From Sipunculus nudus (lineage: Eukaryota; Annelida; Sipuncula; Golfingiida; Sipunculidae), in NCBI GenBank assembly GCA_026874595.1, contig CM049314.1, positions 12,330,729 to 12,394,728 of the forward strand: DNA of 64,000 nt, written 5' to 3'. Positions 22,350 through 33,955 of this stretch are shown here, piece by piece. Both the position numbers and the translations under genes were made by a program. The notes under the pieces were generated by a model. It saw only the letters and a program-made list of their open reading frames with translations, was not told the origin of the DNA and searched no databases. How positions within the stretch are numbered: position 1 is the stretch's first letter; each line of letters begins with the position of its first letter.

Positions 22350-23944
22350 GAACAATTATCTGATTTTGTTTTGTTTGCTTAAATTTTACGTTTACCGTTT
22401 GTTTTTTTTTTTTTTTTGTTTTTTGTTGTTTCATCGTATATTATGTTAAACCAATGTATTCAATCACCCAGTATTGTTCCATCCTCTTATTTAAAAGGTT
22501 GCATGGCAAACGTTTCGGCAAGTAAACATGAGCAAACTGTTAACTGCATGTAAGAAATGCACGCAAAAAAAACTCTCATTGTTACAAACGATGATACGGA
22601 AACATGCAGATAATGTAGAGTGATGAAGTTTTGACCAGTAACTGAATATAAAAAGAAAGATTATGCTTTTTTCCTCGTGGAAATCATAATCGTACCTTTA
22701 GTAACAAAGTGTCGAAATGTTTTTAGAACGGCACATCACCTTAAAAATCTATTCAGTAGTTTATGGTGTTATATAAATGCCAACCTATATAGCCCAATTG
22801 TTTATATTGGAGAAAAATTAACATTTAGTTTTAAACCATAAATTTCGGCTGAATACTTATCTGATCGGTTTCAGTAATACCCTCCAGTGAATAAAATAAG
22901 TACAATAGGCAACATTTCAGATAAAACTCCTAAAAATGAATGCCTTTTTAAACTTTCTTTATGAAATATGTATTATGTATACTTCATCCTAAACTTATTG
23001 AGATCGTGCATATATATTTGTGTACATAGATCTATCTCCTATTTGTGTATAATTAATATTCGAAATTGTCGATTCATATATGTTTGTATCAACGGATGTA
23101 AATGGAGACCATGAAGGGTTTAAGTAATGTAGAAAATACTTTAGTATCTCTTCATTAACACCTATAGATGGGCAGCAAAAAGCAACTCCTTTACTATACT
23201 TTATTTCAAGAGATAAGACATGTAACTTTTTTCAATCTTCAGTGAACTGAAGATTGTTCAAAAATTGATGATTCATTTATGTCTGTATCAACGGGTTCTA
23301 TACATAGGTAAATACAGACCATGAATGTAAGAAAAGTAGAAGGGATCGTGGTATCTTTTTATTAACACCACTAGATGAGGAGACAAAATCCGCGGCTCCT
23401 CATTAACTATACATGTATTTAGTATAAGTCATCCATGGACTGTAGATTAAGAGAATAATGTGTCGCCCATATACATAAGAACCCTGCGCGGGCCAAAATC
23501 CGCCCCGCCCCGCGGGCCTCGGCGGGCTGACATTTTCATGATTTTCTTGGGCATGTCGGGCCAAAATAAATTACCTACGGGGCAGGTCGAGTGCAGGCTG
23601 AAAGTTGGGATATGCGGGGCGGGGCGAGCTACATGGTATTTTAGTGCGGGTTTCTGCGGGCCAAAACACAGAGTGAGGAGATTATTACATTTAATTAAGT
23701 ACTGCAGGTCTGCTTCTTCAGTTATTCCATTTTCTGATTTAGTATACTGCACTTGTAAAATATAGAATTCTTGAGTTTTGAGACAAAATCATCTTTGCAG
23801 TGCCCACTGATCATAATATTGCACAAATGTATCTGGCAATAGTGTTGTATATTTAGACCGCTCGATAGGGCTGTACCTTTTGCCAGTCTCAGATATTACA
23901 TAACATGTAATCTATATATCATACATACAATGAAATTTATTCTT
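22350..23944 (+). repeat. Gene-downstream spacer, unit B
   Basis: Matches 39,241-40,739 almost base for base, including 'gtgaataaaataag' and the 'tatcaacggg' phrases. No ORF is conserved. It holds the GC-rich patch described separately. Confidence 0.7.
23478..23660. repeat. GC-rich patch with 'gcgggccaaaa' repeats
   Basis: Strikingly GC-rich in AT-rich surroundings. 'gcgggccaaaa' occurs at both ends in direct orientation, and 'ccgccccgccccgcgg' and 'gcggggcggggcg' are mutual inverted repeats inside. Unit C (about 40,316-40,465) has the same patch minus about 37 bp of its left GC core. Overlapping open frames on both strands reflect composition, not genes. Confidence 0.6.
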
Positions 23945-25054
23945 GTACACACATTTTCTTCCTGTGTATAAACAGGACGATTCCTATTAAAAACATCAAT
24001 ATACATACAATATTAATTTTGAGAATAATTTTAATTTCATTTTCAAGTCAGTTTGATTTATTTATGTTCTCAGTATATTAAATTTTATTTAACATGCATG
24101 ACATATGATTAACCACATTATCTGTGGTTTTGCTCACCCTTCAACAATTTATTGTTTGAGTAATGGAATTCGCACTCGTTTTATTATTATTATTACTATT
24201 ATTAAAAAGATAGTTAATCCCCCCCCCCCCCACCCCGGCATGTATCGCTTTAACCTATATGGAATCAACACGTTTTACGTTGTCATTGTAATTCTTTGTT
24301 AAAACTGCACCCTAGGTGATAAAAAAAAATATTAAGATAACTTTTGCATTGTTGTTTTTCAATGTTTTTTTCTGGCAGATTTGACAATTTTAACAAAACG
24401 CTGAGATGTCATAGCGAAGGGGTTAGCTGCTTCGTTCCCTTTAACCGGCCGTATCGAGCATAAACAGGCGCATATTAAGACTTCTCAATTTTATATTGAA
24501 AACACCTCTGTAGCCTCCATATATACACTTTAAACCCAAGGGTGCGTTCTTAATAAAATTAAAACTGTTTGAATCTGGTGCGATGTACCGCTGAAGTGCC
24601 GGTTCCGCTTTCTTGGTTTAATGTTCAACCTGGCAACTGTATCTAAGGTGGCGGAACAAACTCGTCCGTGCCGTCACATCAATTGCCCACATATGAGAGT
24701 AGGTGTAACAGATGTTATAATATGTTTACACATTAGTGTTAGAAACCTAGAAAAAATAATTACCATTTAATTAAAAAAGCTTATGTTATGTACAGTCAAC
24801 TGTTTGTTAATGCAAATAAACATCCAGTTATTCCGCGGTAATTATATATGTTACTGTGCATTTTTCGATTGGTACTTAAGCTGCGCTTAGATACATTTAC
24901 AGGTATCTTCTCTGGTAAGTAAAGGTGTTTTCTATTTTTTTATATATTTCTCTATTATGATAAGAGAACATCACAACACCCTCAGACTTAAAGTCTTAAT
25001 ATGTATCACGACTTGACGTTTATTCAATTATAAAGGTAAGCCCATTATGAAAAT

Positions 25055-25832
25055 GCTTATTTCTTTACTCATCATCAATCCTGTGACCTTGACCTTGATC
25101 ATCAAGGTAAAATATATCCAATATAGGCTTATTGTGACCCAAATAACTTTTTCTCTTTAAATCTGATACTTCAATTCTTTCTGCCAAAATATCATCAGAG
25201 TTTGAAAAGCGGTGAGCTTGACCTTCAAGGTCTAATCTGATGAAATTTAAATTTATTGTTTTGAGATATTGCATATTTTACCCCTACTGTTTTGGGATGA
25301 CCCATAGGGGAGACACATATCTATTTTGCACTGCAAAAGCCATTTATATATTTTTATATATATTTTTTTAAATCTACAAATAAAGTTGTTCATTAGCAGG
25401 ACACAAATCGTGAGTGTTGGACCTAGAATCTTCTCACCTGAAATCCTAAGAGTTCCATATTAGGTCATGGTCCACTATATTTTGCAAATTAGGGGAGAAT
25501 ACATGAATTTTTAGCACCAAGTGAATCAGAAGGGGCTCAAATTGTATCCATTTGGCCTAAAATCCTCATACATGACTTTCAGTGAGGTCCCTAAAAATTT
25601 CCTTGGAAACCTGAAATGTCACTCTGACCCATTTTCTGCAAGCTGTGTAAAAGAACTTGATTTTAACATTAAATTAGTCAGAAAGACATAGATGGTAGGA
25701 GCTGCATGTAGATTAGGGTCACTGTAACCTATATCTAAGGGCTATTTGCATGAATTTTTACTCTGGGAGTCTTTTGCCCATTGTTCAAGGCTTCTTGAAT
25801 TCAGCAGAGCGTCAGGGCCCATGGGCCACTTA
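25055..25832 (+). repeat. Dispersed repeat ending in 'cccatgggcc', unit B
   Basis: Present in units B, C and D but not at the matching place in unit A. It starts with 'tgaccttgaccttgatcatc' phrases and ends 'agcgtcagggcccatgggcc'. Such CCTTGACCTT-rich repeats ending in a CATGGGCC palindrome are common in mollusc genomes (recalled, not checked). No protein is encoded. Confidence 0.6.
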
Positions 25833-26881
25833 TTTTTATTGTGGTATTGTACATTAAAGTAAGGATAGTATAACCAGATGATTGTTTCTATAACTTGTTG
25901 TATATTAATATGCCGTATCATGTTTCGATGTCAGCGTGGGAAGGTTGTGTGTTAGTGTCAATGAAAGCATACAGACATAATTATTAGTTTCTAAAATTTA
26001 AATGTTATAGTTTTTCATGACAAAATAAGGAAGGGTGTAACCGTAAAACACCGCTGATGACAGCGCCCTTTGCCGGGAGAACGGTCATTTTCTCCTTGGT
26101 TGGAGTTTGGCTTAGAACCATTGAGAGTCTCGAAGGAAAGTATAGAAACACCATATATAAATTAATGCACCCTTAGCCAGGAAATATCCGAAATACCAGA
26201 CAATGAATTATGCAACCACAACAGACCCTGCATACTCGTGGCATGTCAAACTTGTGGCATAACCCCAATGCCTTCAGTTCAGACTGGATTAAAGCAACTT
26301 AAATCAGAGGCAGCTTGATATCTACTACCAGGAGTGAAATTCAACAGTTGATAACTCTTCTTCTTGCTCTAACTACATCTTTTTAAATGCAAATTTTGTT
26401 TTGAAAACTACCTTACCAGCATACCTCCATGTCTGGCGATCAGCCCGTGTGAACTCAAAACCAGAAACTGTAAATTGCCAGTTGCTAACTGGCATAAGGA
26501 AAATAAAAACACGAATTCTAAAAGTTGCAAGTAGTGCACCGAAAAAGATATTATGATGAATTCCAATACCTGTTTAACTGCCAACATTTTACACAAGCTA
26601 AACAAATCTTACCTTAAGAAATGTATGCTCATCCATATGCATTCAAAATGAAGTAACCTATGAAAAGCGACAGCAGACTGTTAATTTTACTCAGTAAACT
26701 GAGTTAGATAATAATTGGGAAACTTTCACACATTGTTTATTCAGTTATTTTTCTTCTTCTGTATAATTTATCTTTGTAATTATGATTTACGTTGTTTGCA
26801 CATGTTAAATGTATTCTCTAGTCTCTAGTCTTTACCTTGACACCACTAGGTCGACCCTGTATTATATCACTTGTTCAGATA

Positions 26882-27975
26882 CAGTATTTCCTTGAACAGA
26901 CACTGCGACGTAAATAGTCGCCGGCGCAAAATGATGTCACAGAAGAATAAACGCCGGTCTTAAATAGACGCCGGTCTTGTTCAGAGGCCGGATGTCAGAG
27001 CAGTTTCCATGTTTGCCACCAGATGTCTTTTCTCGCAACTATAATTGGTGCATTTACCGGTCAAATTAACCGGAGATTGTTGTATGAATTTCCGTTCGTG
27101 TTTGTGTTGATAATATGTTTAGCTTCGCTATAAATCTTTCTTTTTATTGTTACGTGCATGCCTGTTCCATAAGGGGCACCAAATATTCCGGATTCGCCAT
27201 TACGATTAAAGCCGATTACCAATCCTAATAAACGCTACACATATACGTCTGTATTGAGAAGGTAACACTATCACTTCTGACAAGATAGGTTAAATAGTAC
27301 CGCTTGACACAAATTAAGCGGTACAACGTGGTACGGTGAGAGTCTACGTACCTCATGGTTGGTTGAACAGGACTGTTCAAATCCGTTTTGACACATATTT
27401 CTTGTGGTGCATGGAGTTAAAAGGGGGTAGGAAATGTTATGAAAATGAATCATGCCGTGCCGTTATAAGTACCAACCCCCCGTATTTCGATGGAACCAAT
27501 GTTACATTTAGCTCATGGTGCACAGTTAATAGAAGAGCCACCGCGTGGTCAGAGGGAAATAGGGTTACCAACTCCACATGGTGCAAAATAAATGGAACAG
27601 CCACATGAAACGCCGGCGTACCTGGTTTCGAGAGGCCCACGCGGACATATATTCCTGTGGACAAATGCAATCTCTCTCTCTCTGATTCCCCGTAAGTTCT
27701 TATTTTGATGCGTGATTTTGCATGGAGATTGCGTGTGTCCCATATCCTTATGATATCTAAGGAAATTTCGTAAATGTATACGTGTACCGGTTGTTTTACG
27801 GTATGTTGTTAATTGTATCCCCAATTAATATAGCGACCGGTGGATTTATTGTTTCGATGTGTTCTGTGTATAAGTTTTGTCTGACGAGCCTGATAATGTG
27901 TTTTTTTATAAACGCCAGGTCAAAGCAGGGTCTTCAAAAATAAACACCCAGGCGTCTGTTCAAGAAAATACGTTA
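26882..27975. mobile_element. 1.09-kb non-autonomous TIR transposon, unit B
   Basis: The left end 'gtatttccttgaacagac' and the reverse complement of the right end 'gtattttcttgaacagac' match at all but one position. Subterminal 'aaacgcc/agacgccgg' motifs recur near both ends, as in many cut-and-paste elements. The unit-A empty site (about 15,752-15,775) confirms the insertion borders to within a few bases. The superfamily is unresolved and no transposase is encoded. Confidence 0.8.
27411..27608 (+). CDS. Small ORF with Trp-Cys repeats inside the TIR transposon (doubtful)
   Basis: 65 codons from ATG, kept open in all three element copies. Two in-frame 63-nt repeats give 'FSSWCTVNRRAT' and 'TNSTWCKINGTAT', and a third more distant 'WC' lies just upstream. 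There is no signal peptide or known domain. Conservation may only reflect recent segmental duplication, so I doubt that it is translated. Confidence 0.2.
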   Translation: MELKGGRKCYENESCRAVISTNPPYFDGTNVTFSSWCTVNRRATAWSEGNRVTNSTWCKINGTAT

Positions 27976-28690
27976 ATAACAATTGATCCGACAGTAGATA
28001 TATTTTTGTAAATAGAATAGCTGAAGGCATTTGGTGCTTATCAAGTTACCTTTCCCATAGTAAAACCTTGTATCATATTCCTAAATTTCTGTACCTACAC
28101 CTTCACTTGATTGTCCATGTTCTTAGTTTTCTAGATCAATATTAATCATTCACTTCTAGGCATAGTAATAGACAGTAGCAAAACCAATATACAGTTCTTC
28201 ACACTCATGATTTATCATATTCCTGTAGCTGAATATTTACTTGTATGTATGTATTCTGTAATTATAACACTGCACTTATCTATATCCTAGAACCACTTCT
28301 GCACTCTATATTATCACAGTCTCAGTATAAGTCAGTATACAGCGCCACATATTGTACAATACAAACACGAAATGCTTATAATCCCACCATTCCCCAATAC
28401 GGGACGCTTTTGTGAATTTATTAATGTTCAGTTTTTTGTTGGGGGGGGGGGCAGGTTATCGGCCAATGCTTTTTTGGAGGGGGGTAAAAGCCCGTGACAG
28501 CAGGTGATATTTATGACAAATGTATGAATGCCTCACATAGAGTCCCTTGACAGAGCTTGAAAACTTGTATTAATTTCTTAGCCATATTTTCGTAGGGGAA
28601 ATAACTATCGGTTTTTCTCATAAAAGTATTGCGTCATTTCTACGTCATGTAACATAATTTAACTAGGTCAGATTATGTTAATGAAGCCGG

Positions 28691-28788
28691 AACCTGTCGG
28701 GATTCCAATTTGGCCGCCAGAGCACAATCGGTAATTTTTTTTTGACGTGATATCTCAACAAGAACAAGCATGATCTTTCTCATATTTA
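28691..28788 (+). repeat. Minisatellite unit left of the DIRS element, unit B
   Basis: A single partial unit ('ccaatttggccgccagagca', 'atctcaacaagaacaagc') of the ~147-bp repeat seen in full at 47.39-47.91 kb. The rest of the array was lost with the 2.5-kb deletion ending here. Confidence 0.65.
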
Positions 28789-29003
28789 CCTCTCGTCTGG
28801 TCATTTGGATTCTGTGATATGTACGTGCACATGCGCGTAGATCAATCATGCGTTCGCTTTTTGAAGGAGAAAGACATCTTTTACTTTTACAAGTTTTATC
28901 TATAGATTATCATCGTAATTTGCAGTCATCGACTCCCTATAATTTCCTGAACTGAAAGGTTATGCCTTGGAGCATACAATCAACGACATATAGGATAGGA
29001 ATT

Positions 29004-30450
29004 CTGTCGATTTGGTCGGGGCAGTTCTGGAGGAAGCCCGTCAGAGCAAGTAATGATGGCCTAAATGCTGCTTGCAATACACCGTTCAGCAAGTAATGAT
29101 GGCCCAAATGCTGCTTGCAATACACCGTTTACTGATATAGTTCAATCTGATCAACAGAAAAGGTCATCGGCAAACAGCTCGAGCTCGGCGTCTCTGAATA
29201 GCCCGACAGACGGCGCTGGGGACGAAGGATATCCTCCGGCTCACGGGGGGGGGGGGGCATTAGTCGTTCGACAAAACGGCGGGCAACCAGGTCACCCACC
29301 AAGGAACAGGACAGAGTCGAATGACGTGACCGAGATCTGATCTCGCGCAAGAGGTCATATGACATAAACAAAGATGGCCGCGCCCATATGAACAGCCCGG
29401 GATCGTCCAAACATCAAGAACGGCCACGCCCGCCTAGCAGCAACAGCAACATTGACAAATCAAGAGACTTTGACGAAATTAAAATTGCTTAAAATCACAA
29501 ATAGGCTCAATCAGTGCTATGCTGAAAAACTTGCGCAAGTTGGAGGCTGAAAGAGGCTTATGATGACAGCCGACGCGAGGCACCTGTTAGTGAAGATGAC
29601 AAGCCCCACTCTCTGACGGAGATGATAGTGACACATTGAAAGAGGAACCCCTGCAAATCGAAACAGATTATTAGAGATGGATTATCAGCACAGCGCACAT
29701 GATAAAGAGCAGGAATTTCAAGGGCTGGATTGCTGGAATGAACTAAATGCAGCGATAAGCAATGAAGAGGCCTGATATTCAAAATAAAATGGTTGAACTG
29801 GTAAATACAGTCTTGCATACAGGCATGCCTAAGAAATTGCTAGATGAAAAAGCCAACGAGTACAATCCGCCGGGTTACTGAGGCTATATGACCCAAATCA
29901 ACTTTAATCAGAAGCCGTGGGGAACATATAGACCTGTCACAAGGTAAAATGACAAATCTTTGCAAAACTTGCAAAGCTTATTGCTAAGTGGCAGATGCGT
30001 GAACTTGACACATTGAATGAATGGGGCTATGCCTAGCCCAGTGGACATGCTAACAAAGCTAAGTGATGGTATTACCCTTCTAGCTGGTTTGGGTTTTGAA
30101 ATATCCATGCACACGAGAGACCTCATAAAACCAGACATAAATGAGCAATAGAAAGCTCTCGCGTCGCCTATGAACCTAGCTACCAAGCTGCTATTCGTTG
30201 ACAACTTGATCAGAATGACAAGGACATTGAGGAGCCCATGAAGATTGCCAACAAGACCAAAAAGATCAACCAATTTCCAAGGTCACAATTACAGGCAGAA
30301 ACAAAAAGGGACAAGAGGCAGCTACGGCTTCAAGGGTAGCAGGCTTTTTTTATAGGAAAAGCCACAGGGTAAACCAAGCAAACAAGAGACCAAAAAGAAT
30401 CGACTGTTGTGTGACCAAGGATCAGGCCCAGAAGAAGGCCAGACATTAGA
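29004..30450 (+). pseudogene. DIRS Gag-like region, unit B
   Basis: Fragments in changing frames: 'SSANSSSSASLNSPTDG' near 29,180, 'KRPDIQNKMVELVNTVLHTG' near 29,770 and 'SPVDMLTKLSDGITLLAGLG' near 30,040. A 43-bp tandem duplication at about 29,045-29,130 and many stops are present. The assignment rests on position upstream of the RT and on resemblance to DIRS Gag proteins. Confidence 0.6.
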
Positions 30451-30529
30451 TCGGCCTGTAGGTCAGACCTTTTCTGTTGGAAACATAAAAAAAAATTCTA
30501 CCCGAATGACATAGGCTGACATCAGATCC

Positions 30530-31254
30530 AGTGATATTAACCTATGTTTCAGGTGTCCTATAAGAATTTTCTAATACACCCGTTCAAACCTCTGTACCTA
30601 GAAAATCAATCTTTGGCTCCATTGAAAGAGAAATAATTGATAGTGAAATAGAGAAACTGCTTACAAAATGGATAATTGTACCCTCTATTGAAGAGCCTTT
30701 TCAATACGTGTCCCTTGTGTTTCTCAGACCCACAAAAAGATGGTACCCACTTAATGATATTAAACTTGAAATATCTGAATATATTTATTGTGTATCACCA
30801 CTTCAAATGGATACTATTCAAACCTATTTAAATCTAATGACACCAAATTGTTTCATGGCATCACTGGATCTTAAGGATACTAATTATTCAGTTCCTACAG
30901 CTTAAGGTTATTCAGTTCCTACAGCACAAGGTTACCAAAATCTATCACTCAGGCTATCTCAAATTTGGATGGAAAGAGAAATTTTACAATTACACCTGTT
31001 TTCCAAATGGTCTTGCATCAGCACCCAGAATTTTAAAAAAAATATGAAACCGGTTTTGGCACACTTAAGATTACACGGACGCACATCCAGTATTTATCTG
31101 GATGATTTGTACTTGCAGTCTGAGTTAGAAGTAATCTGTCAAGAAAATATCGACAATACAGTCCAATTACTGACAACACTTGGGTTTTTTCGTGCTTGAA
31201 CAAAAGTCTACACTTAAACCTTTAAATGTTATTGACCATTTTGGGATTACCTAA
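30530..31254 (+). pseudogene. DIRS reverse transcriptase, unit B
   Basis: 'SEYIYCVSPLQMDTIQTYLN' and 'FMASLDLKDTNYSVPTA' (motif A region) end at TAA 30903-30905. The RT resumes in other frames, reaching 'RTSSIYLDDLYLQSELEVI' with the YLDD catalytic motif near 31,100. The stop lies in the first copy of an in-frame 24-bp tandem duplication shared by all three DIRS copies. Confidence 0.8.
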
Positions 31255-31422
31255 AATTCTCACACAATGGCAAGCATGTTGACAGCTGAGAAAAAAATCT
31301 AACCTGGTCAAATTGGTAACAAATAGGATCAGTGCACAATCAAACAGGCAGCAAAACTGGCTGCTTAGTTTCGGCTTTACCTGGTGTCCAATATAGTGGG
31401 CTTCACTACAGATCCTTAGAAA

Positions 31423-31635
31423 TTGAAAAAAATAAGAGCACTGCAGCTCAGTAAGGACAAATTTGCTTTAGGCATGAAATGTAATCACAAATTAGTAAAG
31501 GACATGCAATGGTGGATAGGAAACACTGACATGATTGTAAATAGACTGAACATGAAACAAGCTCACATAACTTTTTTAGAACTTAAGGCTGTTCAGCTGG
31601 TTTTTCAAATTTTTCACAGACTACTTAGTACCTAA
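31423..31635 (+). pseudogene. DIRS RNase H region, unit B
   Basis: 'KDMQWWIGNTD' is followed directly by 'MIVNRLNMKQAHITFLELKA', typical of the DIRS RT-RNase H connection. About 95 bp present in units C and D (including 'WSFQIDVS', the Asp-bearing strand) has been deleted between 'gacat' repeats. Confidence 0.65.
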
Positions 31636-32588
31636 ACATGTTTAGCTACAAATGGACGGTAGCACTGCCGTTGCCTATATACAAAATATGGGCGGAACTC
31701 GCTCATAGCGCTGTAATGATATTACATTATCAATTTGGAACTGGACTATTGAACACAATATACACCTTATAGCAACACATATAACAGGTGTACACAATGT
31801 GGAAACTTACAACCAAAACAAGATCTTTAATAACCGGAATGAATGGACACTAGATTCAACTATTTAAAACCCTGTAATTTCACTTTGCTAAAGTTTCAGT
31901 TGACTTGTTTGGCTCAATGTTAAATTAAAAACATGCCTATTTAGCATGGAACCAAGACCCTGGTGCCCTAGGTATTGCTGCGTTTAGGCAGTGCTAGTCA
32001 AAAAATATTAACTATGTTTTCCCTCCTGTTTGCTCAATGAATCGGGCCCTGCAGAACATACAGATGGACAAAGCATATGGGGTAATCATTGCACCGTTGT
32101 GGGCCACGCAGACTTGGTTCCCAGTCGTGTTGAGATTGTTGAACAGAGAACCAGTCCTCCTTATACCAGCAGACAAGATTTTAGCTTGCCACACAACGAC
32201 GGGATAAAGCTCCCATTATCACAAAACAATGAAACTAATTGCATGTGTTCTATCATGGAAAGCCTGCAAAAAGAAAGACAATTCAGTTAAAACTGGAGAC
32301 ATTATTTAGCAATTATGGCGGACCGGAACAAAGCGACAATATGGTGCCTACATGATCCACTACAACCAAATATGTCACAGATCTTTTCCTTCCTAACGGA
32401 TTTATATTAATCGGGGTTACGCTACAGTGCCATTTCCACAGCCATATCATCTCTGTCAGCTCTAATACAGTTTAAAGGTGGTACTACGTTTTCCGACCAA
32501 TCCACTAGTCAAGTAATTTGTAAAAAAAAGTGTTTTCAATAGTAGGCCTGCTTTCCCCAGGTATCAGCTCACCTGAGATACAGACAAA

Positions 32589-33130
32589 GTGCTCAAACAT
32601 CTGAATTTGTTATCGCCACTCAGTAGTTTATCTCTGAGAAATCTCACATACAATCTAGTTATGGCGATCGTTCTAATCTCTCGACAAAGAGGCCAGTCTA
32701 AACACCTTATGGATATGACAACTTTGGCTTGGCATAACTCGGGAATTGTGTTTTACATTAACAGACTACTTAAACAGTCTAAGCCAGCAAGGGAACAACC
32801 ACTGATTCTTTTTCCTCCCTTCCCTGATAACTTCAGACTTTATGTTTAAACTGCATTATACGAATATTTAGTAAGGACTAGAACACTTAGAAATAGTGAT
32901 AGCCTTTTTATTAGTTTTAATAAACCATACAAACCAGTTTACAAGGACACTGTTGCCAGGTGGAGTAAGACAGTAATGTCAAATGCTGGAATAGATGTGA
33001 ACATTTGTTAAGGCGCAAAGTACAAGGTCAGCATCAACCAATAAGGCTTTTGCTGCCAATGTACCCATCACTACAATAATGCGGACTGCTGGTTGGACCA
33101 ACAAGAATAGCTTTGCAAAATACTATAATA
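32589..33130 (+). pseudogene. DIRS tyrosine recombinase, unit B
   Basis: 'MDMTTLAWHNSGIVFYINRL', 'EQPLILFPPFPDNFRLYV', then after a stop 'YLVRTRTLRNSDSLFISFNK' and 'VARWSKTVMSNAGID'. This is the typical central part of a DIRS-family tyrosine recombinase. The catalytic Tyr region is not readable. Confidence 0.75.
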
Positions 33131-33639
33131 AACCATGGATTTGTAGGAGTGGAGTCACAAGACCATGCCCGGTCTGTGTCCTATGTGCCTGACGGGGCCA
33201 TAAACATAGTTAATCCGTGGCACAAAGAGACGCCGCTGAAAAGACCCGCGGACAGTGAATGACCGCCCTTCGGAACCATTCCTTCGAACTCCATTTTCCC
33301 AGAACGTACATTAAACATTTGGCTATTGAATTATGGGTATTGAATATTCAACTTAAGCATATAACAGTTTCTTAAAAACAATGTGGATATCCCTGCACGA
33401 GACCGTGTCGTTGCCAAAGACGCCAGAACAATCACTTTGCGACGGAGCACACGGGCGATAATACGTGTCAAGCACCTGAAATGACACCGCCAGTAACAAC
33501 CACTACTAATCACTTAAATTCATCGTCTTCTGCTCATGAGCGCTCTAAAATGTCAGCATCAGAGGATTATTTTAAACCTCATGAATGAGAGACTCGTATA
33601 GTCCCAAATGACCAGATGAGATTTTAATTTTAAATAACA

Positions 33640-33955
33640 TGAACATGCTGTCAACAAGAACATTGGCCTACGAGGGCTCCAGACCTTCCGATTTACAGTC
33701 CCATCGAAATTCCAATATGGCTGCCAGAGCACAATCGGTTATTTTCTTTCGCGCACTATATCTTAACAAGAACAATCTTTCCGAATTCACAGGGATGATT
33801 GGCACTGATGACAGCTATAGACCTATTAAATTACAGTCTTGTTTGAATTCCAATATGGCCGTCACTGCACAATCGGTGATTTACTTTCGTGCGCAATATC
33901 TCAACAAAAACAAGCTTGATGTTTATCATATTCACAGGGATGATTGGTACTAATT
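33640..33955 (+). repeat. Minisatellite units right of the DIRS element, unit B
   Basis: Two units of about 138 bp ('caatatggctgccagagcac' near 33,713 and 'caatatggccgtcactgcac' near 33,851), the same family as on the left side. The DIRS element was inserted inside this array. Confidence 0.75.

Larger units (their letters stand above)
23945..28690 (+). repeat. Block P, unit B
   Basis: Same spacer as unit A but with two insertions, the dispersed repeat (25,055-25,832) and the TIR transposon (26,882-27,975). It ends abruptly at 'ccggaacc', where unit C continues for another 2.5 kb. Confidence 0.75.
28789..33625 (+). mobile_element. Dead DIRS-type retrotransposon, unit B
   Basis: 4.84 kb bounded by inverted terminal repeats: 'tctcgtctggtcatttgg' at 28791-28808 and its complement 'ccaaatgaccagatgaga' at 33603-33620. 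Inside, in the usual DIRS order, lie a Gag-like region, reverse transcriptase, RNase H and a tyrosine recombinase. All carry stops or frameshifts. DIRS elements integrate by recombinase rather than integrase, so no target duplication is expected and none is seen. It sits within the minisatellite. Confidence 0.82.

Noticed and set aside
23447-23765. Overlapping 101-codon frames on both strands
   Set aside because: They are caused by the GC-rich patch. Neither frame survives in the unit-C copy.
26408-26605. 65-codon minus-strand frame repeated at 53186-53383
   Set aside because: It is broken in units A and C. Conservation between B and D only reflects recent duplication.
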